A stretch of DNA of 64,000 nt, taken from contig JBKEDT010000025.1 of assembly GCA_047975565.1 (NCBI GenBank), positions 29,995 through 93,994 on the forward strand, written 5' to 3'. The number at the start of each line of letters is the position of its first letter. The stretch's first letter is position 1. Positions 54,104 through 61,923 of this stretch are shown one piece after another. The notes under the pieces are model-generated. The model ran no database searches. It was not told the DNA's origin and saw only the letters and a program-made list of their open reading frames with translations. The position numbers and the translations under genes were made by a program. The DNA is from Enterococcus_B sp047975565 (lineage in GTDB: Bacteria > Bacillota > Bacilli > Lactobacillales > Enterococcaceae).

Positions 54104-55087
54104 ATGAAATTAGCAATTGTTGGTGCAGGAATGATCGTCAAAGACTTTTTGACGATTTCCAAAGATTTACCAGAAATCGAGCTTGTAGCAATCTCTGGAA
54201 CAGACAAAGACAAGCAAACAATGAACGAGTTACAGGAAAGTTATGGAATTACTCAAGTATATACAGATTTTACTGACTGCTTAGAAAAGAGTGAGGCAGA
54301 TACAGTGTATGTTGCGTTGCCTAATGTATTGCACTATTCGTTTACAAAGCAGGCTTTATTAGCTGGGAAAAATGTGATTTGTGAAAAGCCATTTACATTA
54401 ACTTTAGCTGAACTAACAGAATTAGAATCAATTGCAACTGAAAAAGGAAAAATTGTTCTAGAAGCAATCACAAATCAGTATCTAAGCAACTACCAAGCAA
54501 TTAAAGCCAGCCTCCCTAAGCTAGGAGAAGTCAAGGTGATTGATTGTAATTATTCGCAGTATTCTTCACGCTATGACCTATTTAAAGAAGGGACGATTTT
54601 GCCTGCCTTTGATCCGCGTATGGGTGGTGGTGCCTTGATGGATATCAATATTTACAACATCCATTTTGTCGTTGGCTTATATGGCATGCCACAAAGCGTT
54701 CGTTATTTTCCAAATATGGAACAAGGAATCGATACTTCGGGTGTATTGGTTATGGATTATGGTCATTTGAAAGCTATTTGTACTGGTGCGAAGGATTCAA
54801 GTGCAGCGAGTCGTTCAACGATTCAGGGAAACAAAGGAACGATTGTGGTTGAAGGGCCAACGAATACTGTTCCTAAATATAGCGAATATTTTTCAAAAAT
54901 GCCTGTAAGCGAAAAGAATGAAGCAACCCATGCACATCGAATGTTTGATGAATTTCGTATATTTAACCAAGTAATTGATCAGATGGACAGAAAATTTGCA
55001 ACAGCAAGAATGACACATTCTAAACAAGTGATGCAAATTGTAGAATGGGCATTACAAGATGCTGGGATTGTCTTAGGAAAAAAATAG
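54104..55087 (+). CDS. Gfo/Idh/MocA-family oxidoreductase 2
   Basis: A 327-residue paralogue with the Rossmann loop VGAGMIV, EKP in CEKPFTLT (about 94-97) and the DPRMGGGALMDINIYNIHFV catalytic-domain stretch (about 173-192). It is only distantly similar to the enzyme encoded at 52575, so the two probably act on successive or different substrates. I start at the ATG nine bases after AAGGAG (54089-54094); a GTG one codon earlier is possible. Confidence 0.9.
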   Translation: MKLAIVGAGMIVKDFLTISKDLPEIELVAISGTDKDKQTMNELQESYGITQVYTDFTDCLEKSEADTVYVALPNVLHYSFTKQALLAGKNVICEKPFTLTLAELTELESIATEKGKIVLEAITNQYLSNYQAIKASLPKLGEVKVIDCNYSQYSSRYDLFKEGTILPAFDPRMGGGALMDINIYNIHFVVGLYGMPQSVRYFPNMEQGIDTSGVLVMDYGHLKAICTGAKDSSAASRSTIQGNKGTIVVEGPTNTVPKYSEYFSKMPVSEKNEATHAHRMFDEFRIFNQVIDQMDRKFATARMTHSKQVMQIVEWALQDAGIVLGKK

Positions 55088-55110
55088 AAATAAACTTGGA
55101 AAAAGGGATT

Positions 55111-55158
55111 AAAAAATCATGTACAAAAATCTAACAAGGATTTTGTACGTGATTTTTA
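55111..55158 (+). terminator. Terminator after the Gfo/Idh operon
   Basis: AAAAATCATGTACAAAAATC pairs with GATTTTGTACGTGATTTTT (about 18 bp, one G-U pair and one bulge), with a T-run. It overlaps the -35 of the next promoter. Confidence 0.8.
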
Positions 55159-55184
55159 CACAGAAAACGTTTACATGGTACAAT
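55155..55184 (+). promoter_or_regulatory. Promoter with embedded cre site for the 55214 gene
   Basis: TTTACA (55155-55160), 18 bp, TACAAT (55179-55184) with a TG extension. AGAAAACGTTTACA (55162-55175) lies between the two hexamers and matches cre at 13 of 14 positions, a position typical of CcpA repression. Confidence 0.7.
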
Positions 55185-55213
55185 GGATATATATCTGAGA
55201 AGGAGGTAGACAG

Positions 55214-55507
55214 ATGGAAGAGAAGATACCAAAAGCTGTTCATGCAACCAATGCAGCAAATTTGTTGAAAATCGAGTTTGATAATGGAGAAACACGGTAC
55301 ATAAAGTCGAGTTGGGTACAAGAAATACTTGATGGATTTGCTTTAAAAAAAGGGAAAAAACGAAATCTATTGTTAGTTGGTAAAAATATGTGGTTAGGAA
55401 CTGAAATAGAGATAGATATCCATGGGAATTTAATTGTGAATGGTACAGATGTGTATACACCAGAAGAGTTATGGAAGAAAAGCAAAAAACATGTACATGA
55501 ATTGTAG
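55214..55507 (+). CDS. Small DUF2442-like protein
   Basis: A 97-residue cytoplasmic protein. The segment LKIEFDNGETRYIKSSWVQEI and the later NLIVNGTDVYTPEELWKKS resemble DUF2442-type domains, which are small beta-rich proteins of unknown function; the assignment is by eye. SD AAGGAGG lies upstream. It has its own cre-overlapped promoter and terminator, so it is a single-gene, carbon-repressed unit. Confidence 0.7.
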   Translation: MEEKIPKAVHATNAANLLKIEFDNGETRYIKSSWVQEILDGFALKKGKKRNLLLVGKNMWLGTEIEIDIHGNLIVNGTDVYTPEELWKKSKKHVHEL

Positions 55508-55515
55508 AGCAAGCT

Positions 55516-55546
55516 GACCAGACAATCACTCTGTCTGGTCTTTTTG
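55516..55546 (+). terminator. Terminator after the DUF2442-like gene
   Basis: GACCAGACA (55516-55524) pairs perfectly with TGTCTGGTC (55532-55540), then T5. Confidence 0.9.
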
Positions 55547-55673
55547 TTTGCATAGAAAGGTGAATTATTTGCCAATGCTCCAATTACATCTTTGGCTAAA
55601 AATAACGATTTATTATAAAATAAAGTATACCTCTGTATTTTGAAATATCGTGGGGAGAAGGGAGCTGTTTTTT

Positions 55674-56711
55674 ATGGAACAAACTACGGGGATGTATGAT
55701 TCCGTTGAATTTCAGAAAAAAATAAACGACGATTTACGCGTGAAAAAAAGTGATTCTGTCATTTTGATGTGCGCTATCTTGATTGCATCCATTGGTCTAA
55801 ATATGAATTCGATTCCAATTATTATTGGGTCAATGTTGATTTCACCTTTGATGATGCCAATCATCAGTATTGGCTTTGGACTAGCGATTACAGATAAAAA
55901 GATTCTGTTAAAAGCTATCCGGCTATTAGCACTTGAGCTTTTGGTTAGCTTAACGGTCGCTACGCTCTACTTTCTAATCTCTCCAATCACTTATGCAAGT
56001 ACAGAGATTATCGCGCGGACCTCGCCGACGATTTGGGATGTAGTGATTGCCTTCGCCGGTGGGCTTGCTGGGATCATTGGTGCGAGAAAGAAAGAGAGTA
56101 ATAATATTGTTCCAGGTGTAGCAATCGCCACGGCATTGATGCCACCTGTGTGTACGATTGGCTATGCAATCTCAACGTTGAATTGGGATTATTTTATGGG
56201 TGCATCCTATCTATTTATTATTAATTGTACATTTATTATCTTGGCTACCTTTATTGGTACACAATTTATGCGCTACCCATATCAAAAAATCAAATCGCCA
56301 GAAAATAAAAAAATGAATCGCTTGTTATTGATTATTGCTATTCTCATTTTAATTCCAAGTATTTCATCTGCAACACTACTCGTTCAAGAGAGTATGACAA
56401 AAACCTCAATTAACACGATGATTACGAATGAATTAGCAGATTACACAGTTTTGAAACAAACCTATACATCAAAAAATAACAGCTTGGATTTAGTTGTTTC
56501 GGGGAAACACCTAACGACCGATGAAAAAGAAGAGCTAAACAAAAAATTGCCAAAGTATGGCTTAGAGAATCTGACCATTTCATTTGAACAAGTTCCTAAC
56601 CTAAACGAGCTGACAGGGGAAGAAGCAACGAAATATATCGAACAATACATTCAAGAAAAATTAGATACAACGAATGATGTGGAACTAAACGATCATTCAT
56701 CAAATGACTAA
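55674..56711 (+). CDS. DUF389 membrane protein
   Basis: A 345-residue DUF389-family protein with about six membrane helices. The signature PIIIGSMLISPLMMPIISIGFG (about 42-63) and the VPGVAIATALMPPVCTIGYA segment (about 147-166) are intact; a soluble C-terminal domain follows (about 240-345). The function of the family is not established. I start at 55674, nine bases after AAGGGAG; a start eight codons upstream runs through the SD. It is followed within a few bases by a potassium channel gene. Confidence 0.85.
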   Translation: MEQTTGMYDSVEFQKKINDDLRVKKSDSVILMCAILIASIGLNMNSIPIIIGSMLISPLMMPIISIGFGLAITDKKILLKAIRLLALELLVSLTVATLYFLISPITYASTEIIARTSPTIWDVVIAFAGGLAGIIGARKKESNNIVPGVAIATALMPPVCTIGYAISTLNWDYFMGASYLFIINCTFIILATFIGTQFMRYPYQKIKSPENKKMNRLLLIIAILILIPSISSATLLVQESMTKTSINTMITNELADYTVLKQTYTSKNNSLDLVVSGKHLTTDEKEELNKKLPKYGLENLTISFEQVPNLNELTGEEATKYIEQYIQEKLDTTNDVELNDHSSND

Positions 56712-56726
56712 CTGAGGATGAGAACA

Positions 56727-57065
56727 ATGCTTGCATTTCTAGTGATTTTACGAAATATGTTTGAGATATTAAAGATTTTATTTAAGCAACAAGAGCAAAA
56801 AGCAATTTTGAGTGCTGGGGGACTATTATTGGTTGTGGGAACATTTTTTTACCACAATATAGAAGGGATGCACTACTTAGATGCATTATATTTTTGTGTA
56901 ATGACCTTGGCTACAGTAGGTTATGGTGATTTTCATCCAGAAACAGCCTTTGGGAAACTATTCACCATTTTTTATGTTTTGATTGGTGTGGGAATCATTA
57001 CTGGTTTAGTAGCAAATATGAATCGTGCGATGATTGAATTTCATAAACAGAAGAAAAATAAGTAG
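56727..57065 (+). CDS. Two-transmembrane potassium channel
   Basis: A 112-residue ion channel of the KcsA-like 2-TM class: helix 1 (about 26-45), pore helix and selectivity filter TLATVGYGDF (about 72-81), helix 2 (about 88-108). It lacks an RCK domain. I start at the ATG nine bases after GAGG (56714-56717); an earlier ATG at 56718 directly abuts it. The gene follows the DUF389 gene by 15 bases and precedes the alarmone synthetase gene. Confidence 0.88.
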   Translation: MLAFLVILRNMFEILKILFKQQEQKAILSAGGLLLVVGTFFYHNIEGMHYLDALYFCVMTLATVGYGDFHPETAFGKLFTIFYVLIGVGIITGLVANMNRAMIEFHKQKKNK

Positions 57066-57111
57066 CTTATGTTATATTGGTAAGATGGAAGAACTAAATG
57101 GAGGTTTAGGA

Positions 57112-57798
57112 ATGAAGGAATACTCAATCAAAGAGATTCAGGAAATCTTAGATAAAGAAACGCATAAAGAAGGAAAATTTATGGAAATTGAAGTATTTGA
57201 GCTCTACATGCTTTTGGAAATGTATTATCAATCTGCGCTTGAAGAAGTAGAAACAAAGCTGAAGATTATTGATCGAGAATTATCGACTCGATTTACAAAC
57301 TCTAAAAAAAATAGTATCCATCAGATTGATCATCGAATCAAACGATTCAAGAGTGTTGTACACAAACTAAATATTAAGAAAGTTGATTTCTCTTCACAAA
57401 ATATTCGAGAACATGTACGTGATTTTGCTGGGATTCGTGTGATTTGTTCGTACACAGATGATATCTATCTGATTTTAGATTCATTGACTCAACAAAGTGA
57501 TGTGACATTGATTGAGGTAAAAGACTATATTAAACATCCAAAACCAAGTGGGTATCGGAGTGTACACGCAATCGTAGAAATTCCAGTCTTCTTTTTAGAT
57601 GAAACCAAATATCTAAAAGTAGAGATTCAATTTCGAACGATTGCTATGGATTTTTGGGCGAGTTTGGAGCATGGCTTGAGATATAAACAAAACGAATTAA
57701 AAGATCCAACGCTCTCCAAACAGTTAGAACAAATTGCATCGGAAATTTCAGAAATTGAAGATAGAATGCTAACAATTCGAAAGGAAATCGAAAAATAG
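57112..57798 (+). CDS. Small alarmone synthetase (RelP/YwaC-like GTP pyrophosphokinase)
   Basis: A 228-residue (p)ppGpp synthetase with only the RelA/SpoT-type synthetase domain (about 70-210): HRIKRFKSVVHKL, DFAGIRVICSYTDDIY, KPSGYRSVHAIVEIPV and EIQFRTIAMDFWASLEH. No hydrolase or regulatory domain is present. It starts at the ATG preceded by GGAGG; an open frame 26 codons upstream runs back into the channel gene. Similarity by eye is closer to RelP/YwaC than to RelQ. The setting after a potassium channel gene is unusual. Confidence 0.88.
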   Translation: MKEYSIKEIQEILDKETHKEGKFMEIEVFELYMLLEMYYQSALEEVETKLKIIDRELSTRFTNSKKNSIHQIDHRIKRFKSVVHKLNIKKVDFSSQNIREHVRDFAGIRVICSYTDDIYLILDSLTQQSDVTLIEVKDYIKHPKPSGYRSVHAIVEIPVFFLDETKYLKVEIQFRTIAMDFWASLEHGLRYKQNELKDPTLSKQLEQIASEISEIEDRMLTIRKEIEK

Positions 57799-57858
57799 AG
57801 AGACTTTGTTAAGCAAACGAGGAGAACTCTATGTAATTTTGATTGATGGTGTTGGCTT

Positions 57859-59082
57859 ATGATTAAATTTAATTCAATTTTTGTTTTGTACTGTAGTATT
57901 TTAGGACTTTTAGTAGGTGCAATCGGTGCGTTGTTCCTGTTAGTTGTGAACGAACTTATTCATTTTGTTTGGGTCACAATCCCAGAAAGTACAGGAATTC
58001 CATTTTATCCACTAGTCATTGGTATCGTTGGCGCCCTACTTATCGGGCTTATGCATAGTAAAATCGGGGAGAAATATCCCAAGACAATGCATGATGTGTT
58101 AGCTGAATACAAGCAAACGAAGCGTGTAGCATATAAAAAGGAAGTATCAAAAAATGTGTTTAGCTCATTGCTTATTTTAGCATTGGGGGCTAGTGTAGGA
58201 CCGGAAGCTGCGCTATCTGGAATCATTGGTGGCTTGATTACTTGGGTAGGCGACCGCATGAAGTTGACGATGCGTAAACGAGACGAACTAGTGAAAGTTG
58301 GAATCGGTGCAATGATTTCAACGATTTTTCATGCACCACTTGCAGGGATGGGTGAAGCGTTTGAAGATTCTGCTGAAAGCTACCAACATAAATATGTGAA
58401 GTATATCTTGTATGGGTTAACAACTGCATTTGGATATGTAGGTTTTCAATTAGTTCGCATGATTTTCCCATCAGAAGGCGTCTTTGCAATTCGTTTTAGT
58501 GAAATCAAGTGGGAAAAGGAGATTCTTCTATTTGTTATTCCAGCACTGATTATTGGGATGTTATTTGGTAATTTCTTTAATTGGTGTGAAAAAATTTGTG
58601 ATAATTTAGTGAAGAACATCTCGAGCGTATATTTCCGAGCATTGATTGGTGGTGTTGTGTTAGGCATTCTAGGTATCGCTTCACCATACTTTCTATTTTC
58701 AGGAGAACATCAAATGGCAGAACTAACGGCAAATGCCCTATCCTATAGTCCACTTTTCTTACTAGCCCTTGGTTTTGGAAAAAGTTTTTTGACACATATT
58801 GGTTTTGCAACTGGTTGGAGAGGAGGGAAAATCTTTCCTGCAATTTTTGCCAGTGCAGCAGTTGGCTTTGCTTTCGTTGGTTTAGTTCCGTATACACCTG
58901 GAGTTTTAGTGAGTATTATAACGACCGCCAGTGTAACGATTATTTTAGGTAGCCCAATCGTGGCAATCACGTTATTACTTTTTCTATTCCCAATTCAATT
59001 TATCTTAGTGATTTTACTGGTTGCATTTTTGACTATTAGTATCCAAAACAAATTTATCAAAAAAGCTGTTTCAGCAGAATAA
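57859..59082 (+). CDS. ClC-family chloride channel/antiporter
   Basis: A 407-residue ClC protein with about ten to twelve hydrophobic helices. The motif GASVGPEAALSGIIGG (about 111-126) corresponds to the ClC GxxxGPE anion-pore segment, and GWRGGKIFPAIFASAAVG (about 317-334) to the GxFxP helix-N region. A weak SD precedes the ATG, 60 bases after the alarmone synthetase, so it is probably read from the same transcript. No clear terminator was found after it. Confidence 0.88.
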   Translation: MIKFNSIFVLYCSILGLLVGAIGALFLLVVNELIHFVWVTIPESTGIPFYPLVIGIVGALLIGLMHSKIGEKYPKTMHDVLAEYKQTKRVAYKKEVSKNVFSSLLILALGASVGPEAALSGIIGGLITWVGDRMKLTMRKRDELVKVGIGAMISTIFHAPLAGMGEAFEDSAESYQHKYVKYILYGLTTAFGYVGFQLVRMIFPSEGVFAIRFSEIKWEKEILLFVIPALIIGMLFGNFFNWCEKICDNLVKNISSVYFRALIGGVVLGILGIASPYFLFSGEHQMAELTANALSYSPLFLLALGFGKSFLTHIGFATGWRGGKIFPAIFASAAVGFAFVGLVPYTPGVLVSIITTASVTIILGSPIVAITLLLFLFPIQFILVILLVAFLTISIQNKFIKKAVSAE

Positions 59083-59168
59083 TGTATATGTGAATGGATT
59101 GCTCGATTGTTCCTTGATCTTTGGGAACACGGGTGGCCATTCTTTTGTTTTAGAATAGGTCAGACTTT

Positions 59169-59197
59169 TTGCTTCTTTTTGAAAATCCTTGTATAAT
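59169..59197 (+). promoter_or_regulatory. dus promoter
   Basis: TTGCTT (59169-59174), 17 bp, TATAAT (59192-59197). Confidence 0.75.
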
Positions 59198-59253
59198 AGC
59201 TATGTTTTGTGTACATACAAGAAAATTTATACAAATGGAAATGGAGAATCAAT

Positions 59254-60240
59254 ATGAAGAAAAATTTTTGGGCCAGTTTACCAAAGCCCTTTTTTATTTT
59301 AGCACCGATGGAAGATGTAACGGATGTTGTGTTTCGTCATGTTGTCCAAAAAGCAGGAGCACCGGATGTCTTTTTTACTGAATTTACAAACTCAGATAGC
59401 TACTGTCATCCAGACGGCAAGCAAAGCGTACAAGGACGTTTGACGTTTACTGAAGATGAACAACCTATGGTAGCGCATATCTGGGGTGACAAGCCTGAAT
59501 TCTTCAAAGAAATGAGCCTAGGTCTTGCTGACATGGGTTTTCAAGGTATTGATATCAACATGGGGTGTCCTGTACCAAACGTTGCCGGTCGAGGAAAAGG
59601 CAGTGGGTTGATTTTACGTCCAGAGGTAGCTGCAGAACTTATTGAAGCAGCAAAAGCCGGTGGGTTACCTGTTAGTGTAAAAACAAGAATCGGGTATGCA
59701 AAAACAGAAGAGCTAGAAGAATGGATCACGCATCTCTTAAAACAAGATATCGTTAATCTATCTGTTCATATGCGTACACGTAATGAAATGAGTAAGGTCG
59801 ATGCCCATTGGGATTTGATTCCTAAAATCGTGGAAATCAGAGACCGGATTGCACCGCAAACGTTGATTACCATTAACGGAGACATTTTGGATCGAACAAT
59901 GGGACTTGAATTAGCAGAAAAATATGGTGTTGATGGAATTATGATCGGCCGTGGTATCTTTAAAAATCCGTATGCATTTGAAAAGGAACCCCGTGAACAT
60001 TCATCGAAAGAACTAATTGGCTTGCTAAAATTACAACTAGATTTACAAGATCATTATGCAGAAGAAATTCCACGTTCTATCGTTGGGTTACATCGCTTCT
60101 TTAAAATTTATGTGAAAGGTTTCCCAGGAGCAAATGATTTACGTATTCGTTTGATGGAAACGAAATCAACGGATGAAGTTCGTGCGGTATTAGCGGAATT
60201 TGAATCTAGTAGAGTAATTGCAACTGGGGATGCAGAATAA
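59254..60240 (+). CDS. dus: tRNA-dihydrouridine synthase
   Basis: An FMN enzyme that reduces uridines in tRNA. The 328-residue protein has LAPMEDVTDVVFR (about 15-27), the active-site segment INMGCPVPNVAGRGKGSGL with the catalytic Cys near 103, and KTRIGY (about 143). I start at 59254 (SD GGAG seven bases upstream); an upstream in-frame ATG lies close to the predicted transcription start. Which of the Firmicute Dus paralogues (DusB/Dus1 type) it is cannot be told here. Confidence 0.95.
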   Translation: MKKNFWASLPKPFFILAPMEDVTDVVFRHVVQKAGAPDVFFTEFTNSDSYCHPDGKQSVQGRLTFTEDEQPMVAHIWGDKPEFFKEMSLGLADMGFQGIDINMGCPVPNVAGRGKGSGLILRPEVAAELIEAAKAGGLPVSVKTRIGYAKTEELEEWITHLLKQDIVNLSVHMRTRNEMSKVDAHWDLIPKIVEIRDRIAPQTLITINGDILDRTMGLELAEKYGVDGIMIGRGIFKNPYAFEKEPREHSSKELIGLLKLQLDLQDHYAEEIPRSIVGLHRFFKIYVKGFPGANDLRIRLMETKSTDEVRAVLAEFESSRVIATGDAE

Positions 60241-60270
60241 AAGATTTCTTTCAAAAGAAGAGTCAAATGA

Positions 60271-60301
60271 TTGACTTATAGTTAACTTTAAGGAATAAAC
60301 T
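60271..60301 (+). promoter_or_regulatory. MerR-type promoter with 19-bp spacer and operator
   Basis: TTGACT (60271-60276) and TAAACT (60296-60301) are separated by 19 bp, the hallmark of MerR-family promoters. The spacer holds the near-perfect palindrome CTTATAGTTAACTTTAAG (60275-60292), the type of site bound by AdhR/NmlR-like regulators. It predicts autoregulation of the MerR gene. Confidence 0.85.
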
Positions 60302-60331
60302 AAAGCCAATCAAAGAAAGAAGGTCGAATAA

Positions 60332-60694
60332 ATGAATATCAAACAAGTGAGTGAAGAAAAAGGTATTTCTGCAGATACGCTACGATACTATGAACGAATT
60401 GGCTTGTTACCGCCTGTTCATCGTACGAAAGGTGGTATTCGTGATTACACTGAAGAGGATCTACATTGGGTCGATTTTACAAAGTGTATGAGAGGAGCCG
60501 GGTTATCCATTGAATCATTGATTGAATACATCCGATTATCCAGTGAAGGCGAGCAAACAGTCCTTGCACGTCGTGATTTATTACTTGATGAAAGAAAAAA
60601 ACTTGAAGAAAAAATGGAAGAAATGCAAGCATGTTTGGATCGCTTAGAAGTGAAAATTACCAATTACGATGAGAAATTGGTCGAAACAAGGTAA
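60332..60694 (+). CDS. MerR-family regulator, NmlR/AdhR-like
   Basis: A 120-residue MerR protein: winged helix (about 1-70, ISADTLRYYERIGLLPP) and a short coiled-coil dimerisation helix. Cys52 in DFTKCMRGAGLSI aligns with the redox/aldehyde-sensing cysteine of AdhR and NmlR. Members respond to aldehydes or electrophiles and usually flank an alcohol dehydrogenase or similar gene; none is adjacent here, so its targets may lie elsewhere. SD AAAGAAGG lies upstream. It ends at its own terminator. Confidence 0.9.
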   Translation: MNIKQVSEEKGISADTLRYYERIGLLPPVHRTKGGIRDYTEEDLHWVDFTKCMRGAGLSIESLIEYIRLSSEGEQTVLARRDLLLDERKKLEEKMEEMQACLDRLEVKITNYDEKLVETR

Positions 60695-60751
60695 ATCAAA
60701 AACACCAATAACTACTAAGGTTTGTAGTGATCCCTAAAAGTTAGATTTTTG

Positions 60752-60778
60752 AGGAGTGGATTTTTCCACTCCTTTTTT
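60752..60778 (+). terminator. Terminator after the MerR gene
   Basis: AGGAGTGGA pairs with TCCACTCCT over a short T-rich loop, followed by T6. Confidence 0.9.
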
Positions 60779-60794
60779 GTACCTTTACTCTAAA

Positions 60795-60934
60795 TATCCT
60801 GTAGTGGATTGAGCTGTTTTCGAAATTCGACAGGATTTGTCGTAAATAATGAGGTGAATTTTTCAATTGAAAAAGGCGAACTGGTAATTATCTTGGGTAC
60901 CTCAGGAGCAGGAAAAGAGATAGTATTAAAGTGA
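60795..60934 (+). pseudogene. ABC-transporter ATPase fragment (MacB/LolD-type)
   Basis: The plus-strand frame reads VVNNEVNFSIEKGELVIILG then TSGAGKE and a stop, i.e. the first strands and a degenerate Walker A (the expected GKST is GKE) of an antimicrobial-peptide/macrolide-export type ATPase. There is no start codon with an SD and the rest of the gene is missing, so it is a decayed remnant. It lies at the 3' end of the minus-strand LysR gene. Confidence 0.65.
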
Positions 60935-60950
60935 GAAGTGAATGGGAGTC

Positions 60951-61772
60951 TCAGTTAATCATGGTAGTTGAAGTAATCCAAGCATAGACATCTGCAATTT
61001 CTTGCGAAAAGTTTGCTGAATTTTTGATAATAAAGATATTGCGGTAATTGGAGGAGTCTTCTAGTGGCTCCCAGTGGAAGTTCGCGGAGACAGCTAATTT
61101 TGAGATAATTGATTTACCAATGTGATTTTCGAGGAGTTTTAATAGGAGTTCATTGTTGTTGACGTAGATGGTTTTTGGAGAAAGATGGTGTTCCTTCAGG
61201 TAGATATCATTTACGAAGCGTATTCCGGAATGTTGCTCTCTTAAGAGCCAAACAGAACAGTCTGGATCACCAGCTAGAACAAGCTCGTCTTTTAGTAGAA
61301 CTTCTTTTTTAGCAAATTGGGTGGGCAATGATTTTTCGAAAATACCGATACTTGCAGTATTCTTTTCAACGGCATCAACCACTTCTTTGGAATTCATTAA
61401 TTGAATGGAGAAATTACAGTTGGGAAATTGTTGGATTAGAGCAGCGACTATTTTGGGCATGATATAAATAGCAATTGTATTGGAGCAAGCAATCGTGCAG
61501 TCAATGGAGAAATTTTTATTTTGGGAGACTTGAGAGAAGGTATTTGTGAGGTGTTCCATATTTTTTAGTAAGCGAGGATATAAAAATTGAGCTTCTTTTG
61601 TGGGGACAATGGTTTGTTTTCCGTTACGATGAAACAATTGAATGCCTAGCATTGATTCCAATTTTTTTATTTGTAACGAAACGGTAGGTTGGGAAATATA
61701 CAATTTCTGAGCAGTGGTACTGAAATTTCTAGTTTCATAAACAAGTAGAAATGTTTTGATCCATTCAATCAT
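60951..61772 (-). CDS. LysR-family transcriptional regulator
   Basis: A 273-residue LysR protein: N-terminal helix-turn-helix (WIKTFLLVYETRNFSTTAQKLYISQPTVSLQIKKLE, about 4-38) and an effector domain (about 90-270). SD AAAGGAG lies upstream of the ATG. It is divergent from the TDT-family transporter gene across about 150 bases, and probably controls it. The effector is unknown. Confidence 0.88.
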   Translation of the reverse strand: MIEWIKTFLLVYETRNFSTTAQKLYISQPTVSLQIKKLESMLGIQLFHRNGKQTIVPTKEAQFLYPRLLKNMEHLTNTFSQVSQNKNFSIDCTIACSNTIAIYIMPKIVAALIQQFPNCNFSIQLMNSKEVVDAVEKNTASIGIFEKSLPTQFAKKEVLLKDELVLAGDPDCSVWLLREQHSGIRFVNDIYLKEHHLSPKTIYVNNNELLLKLLENHIGKSIISKLAVSANFHWEPLEDSSNYRNIFIIKNSANFSQEIADVYAWITSTTMIN

Positions 61773-61923
61773 AAAGACACACTCCTTTAGTTATTAATAA
61801 ATACAATAATGCTTATTTGAAAAACGAATTTTACAAACGGAAAATGTATGACTAATATACTACTATAGTCTGATTTGATTGCAAAGAAATTTTTATAGTT
61901 TATTAAAGAGAGGAAGTTGTCAG

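Noticed and set aside
55131..55583. 150-codon minus-strand ORF across the DUF2442-like gene
   Set aside because: It runs through two terminators and a promoter, has no SD and is rich in residues typical of antisense translation.
59114..59135. Possible terminator after the ClC gene (TGTTCC pairing with GGAACA)
   Set aside because: The stem has only six pairs and no T-run follows directly.
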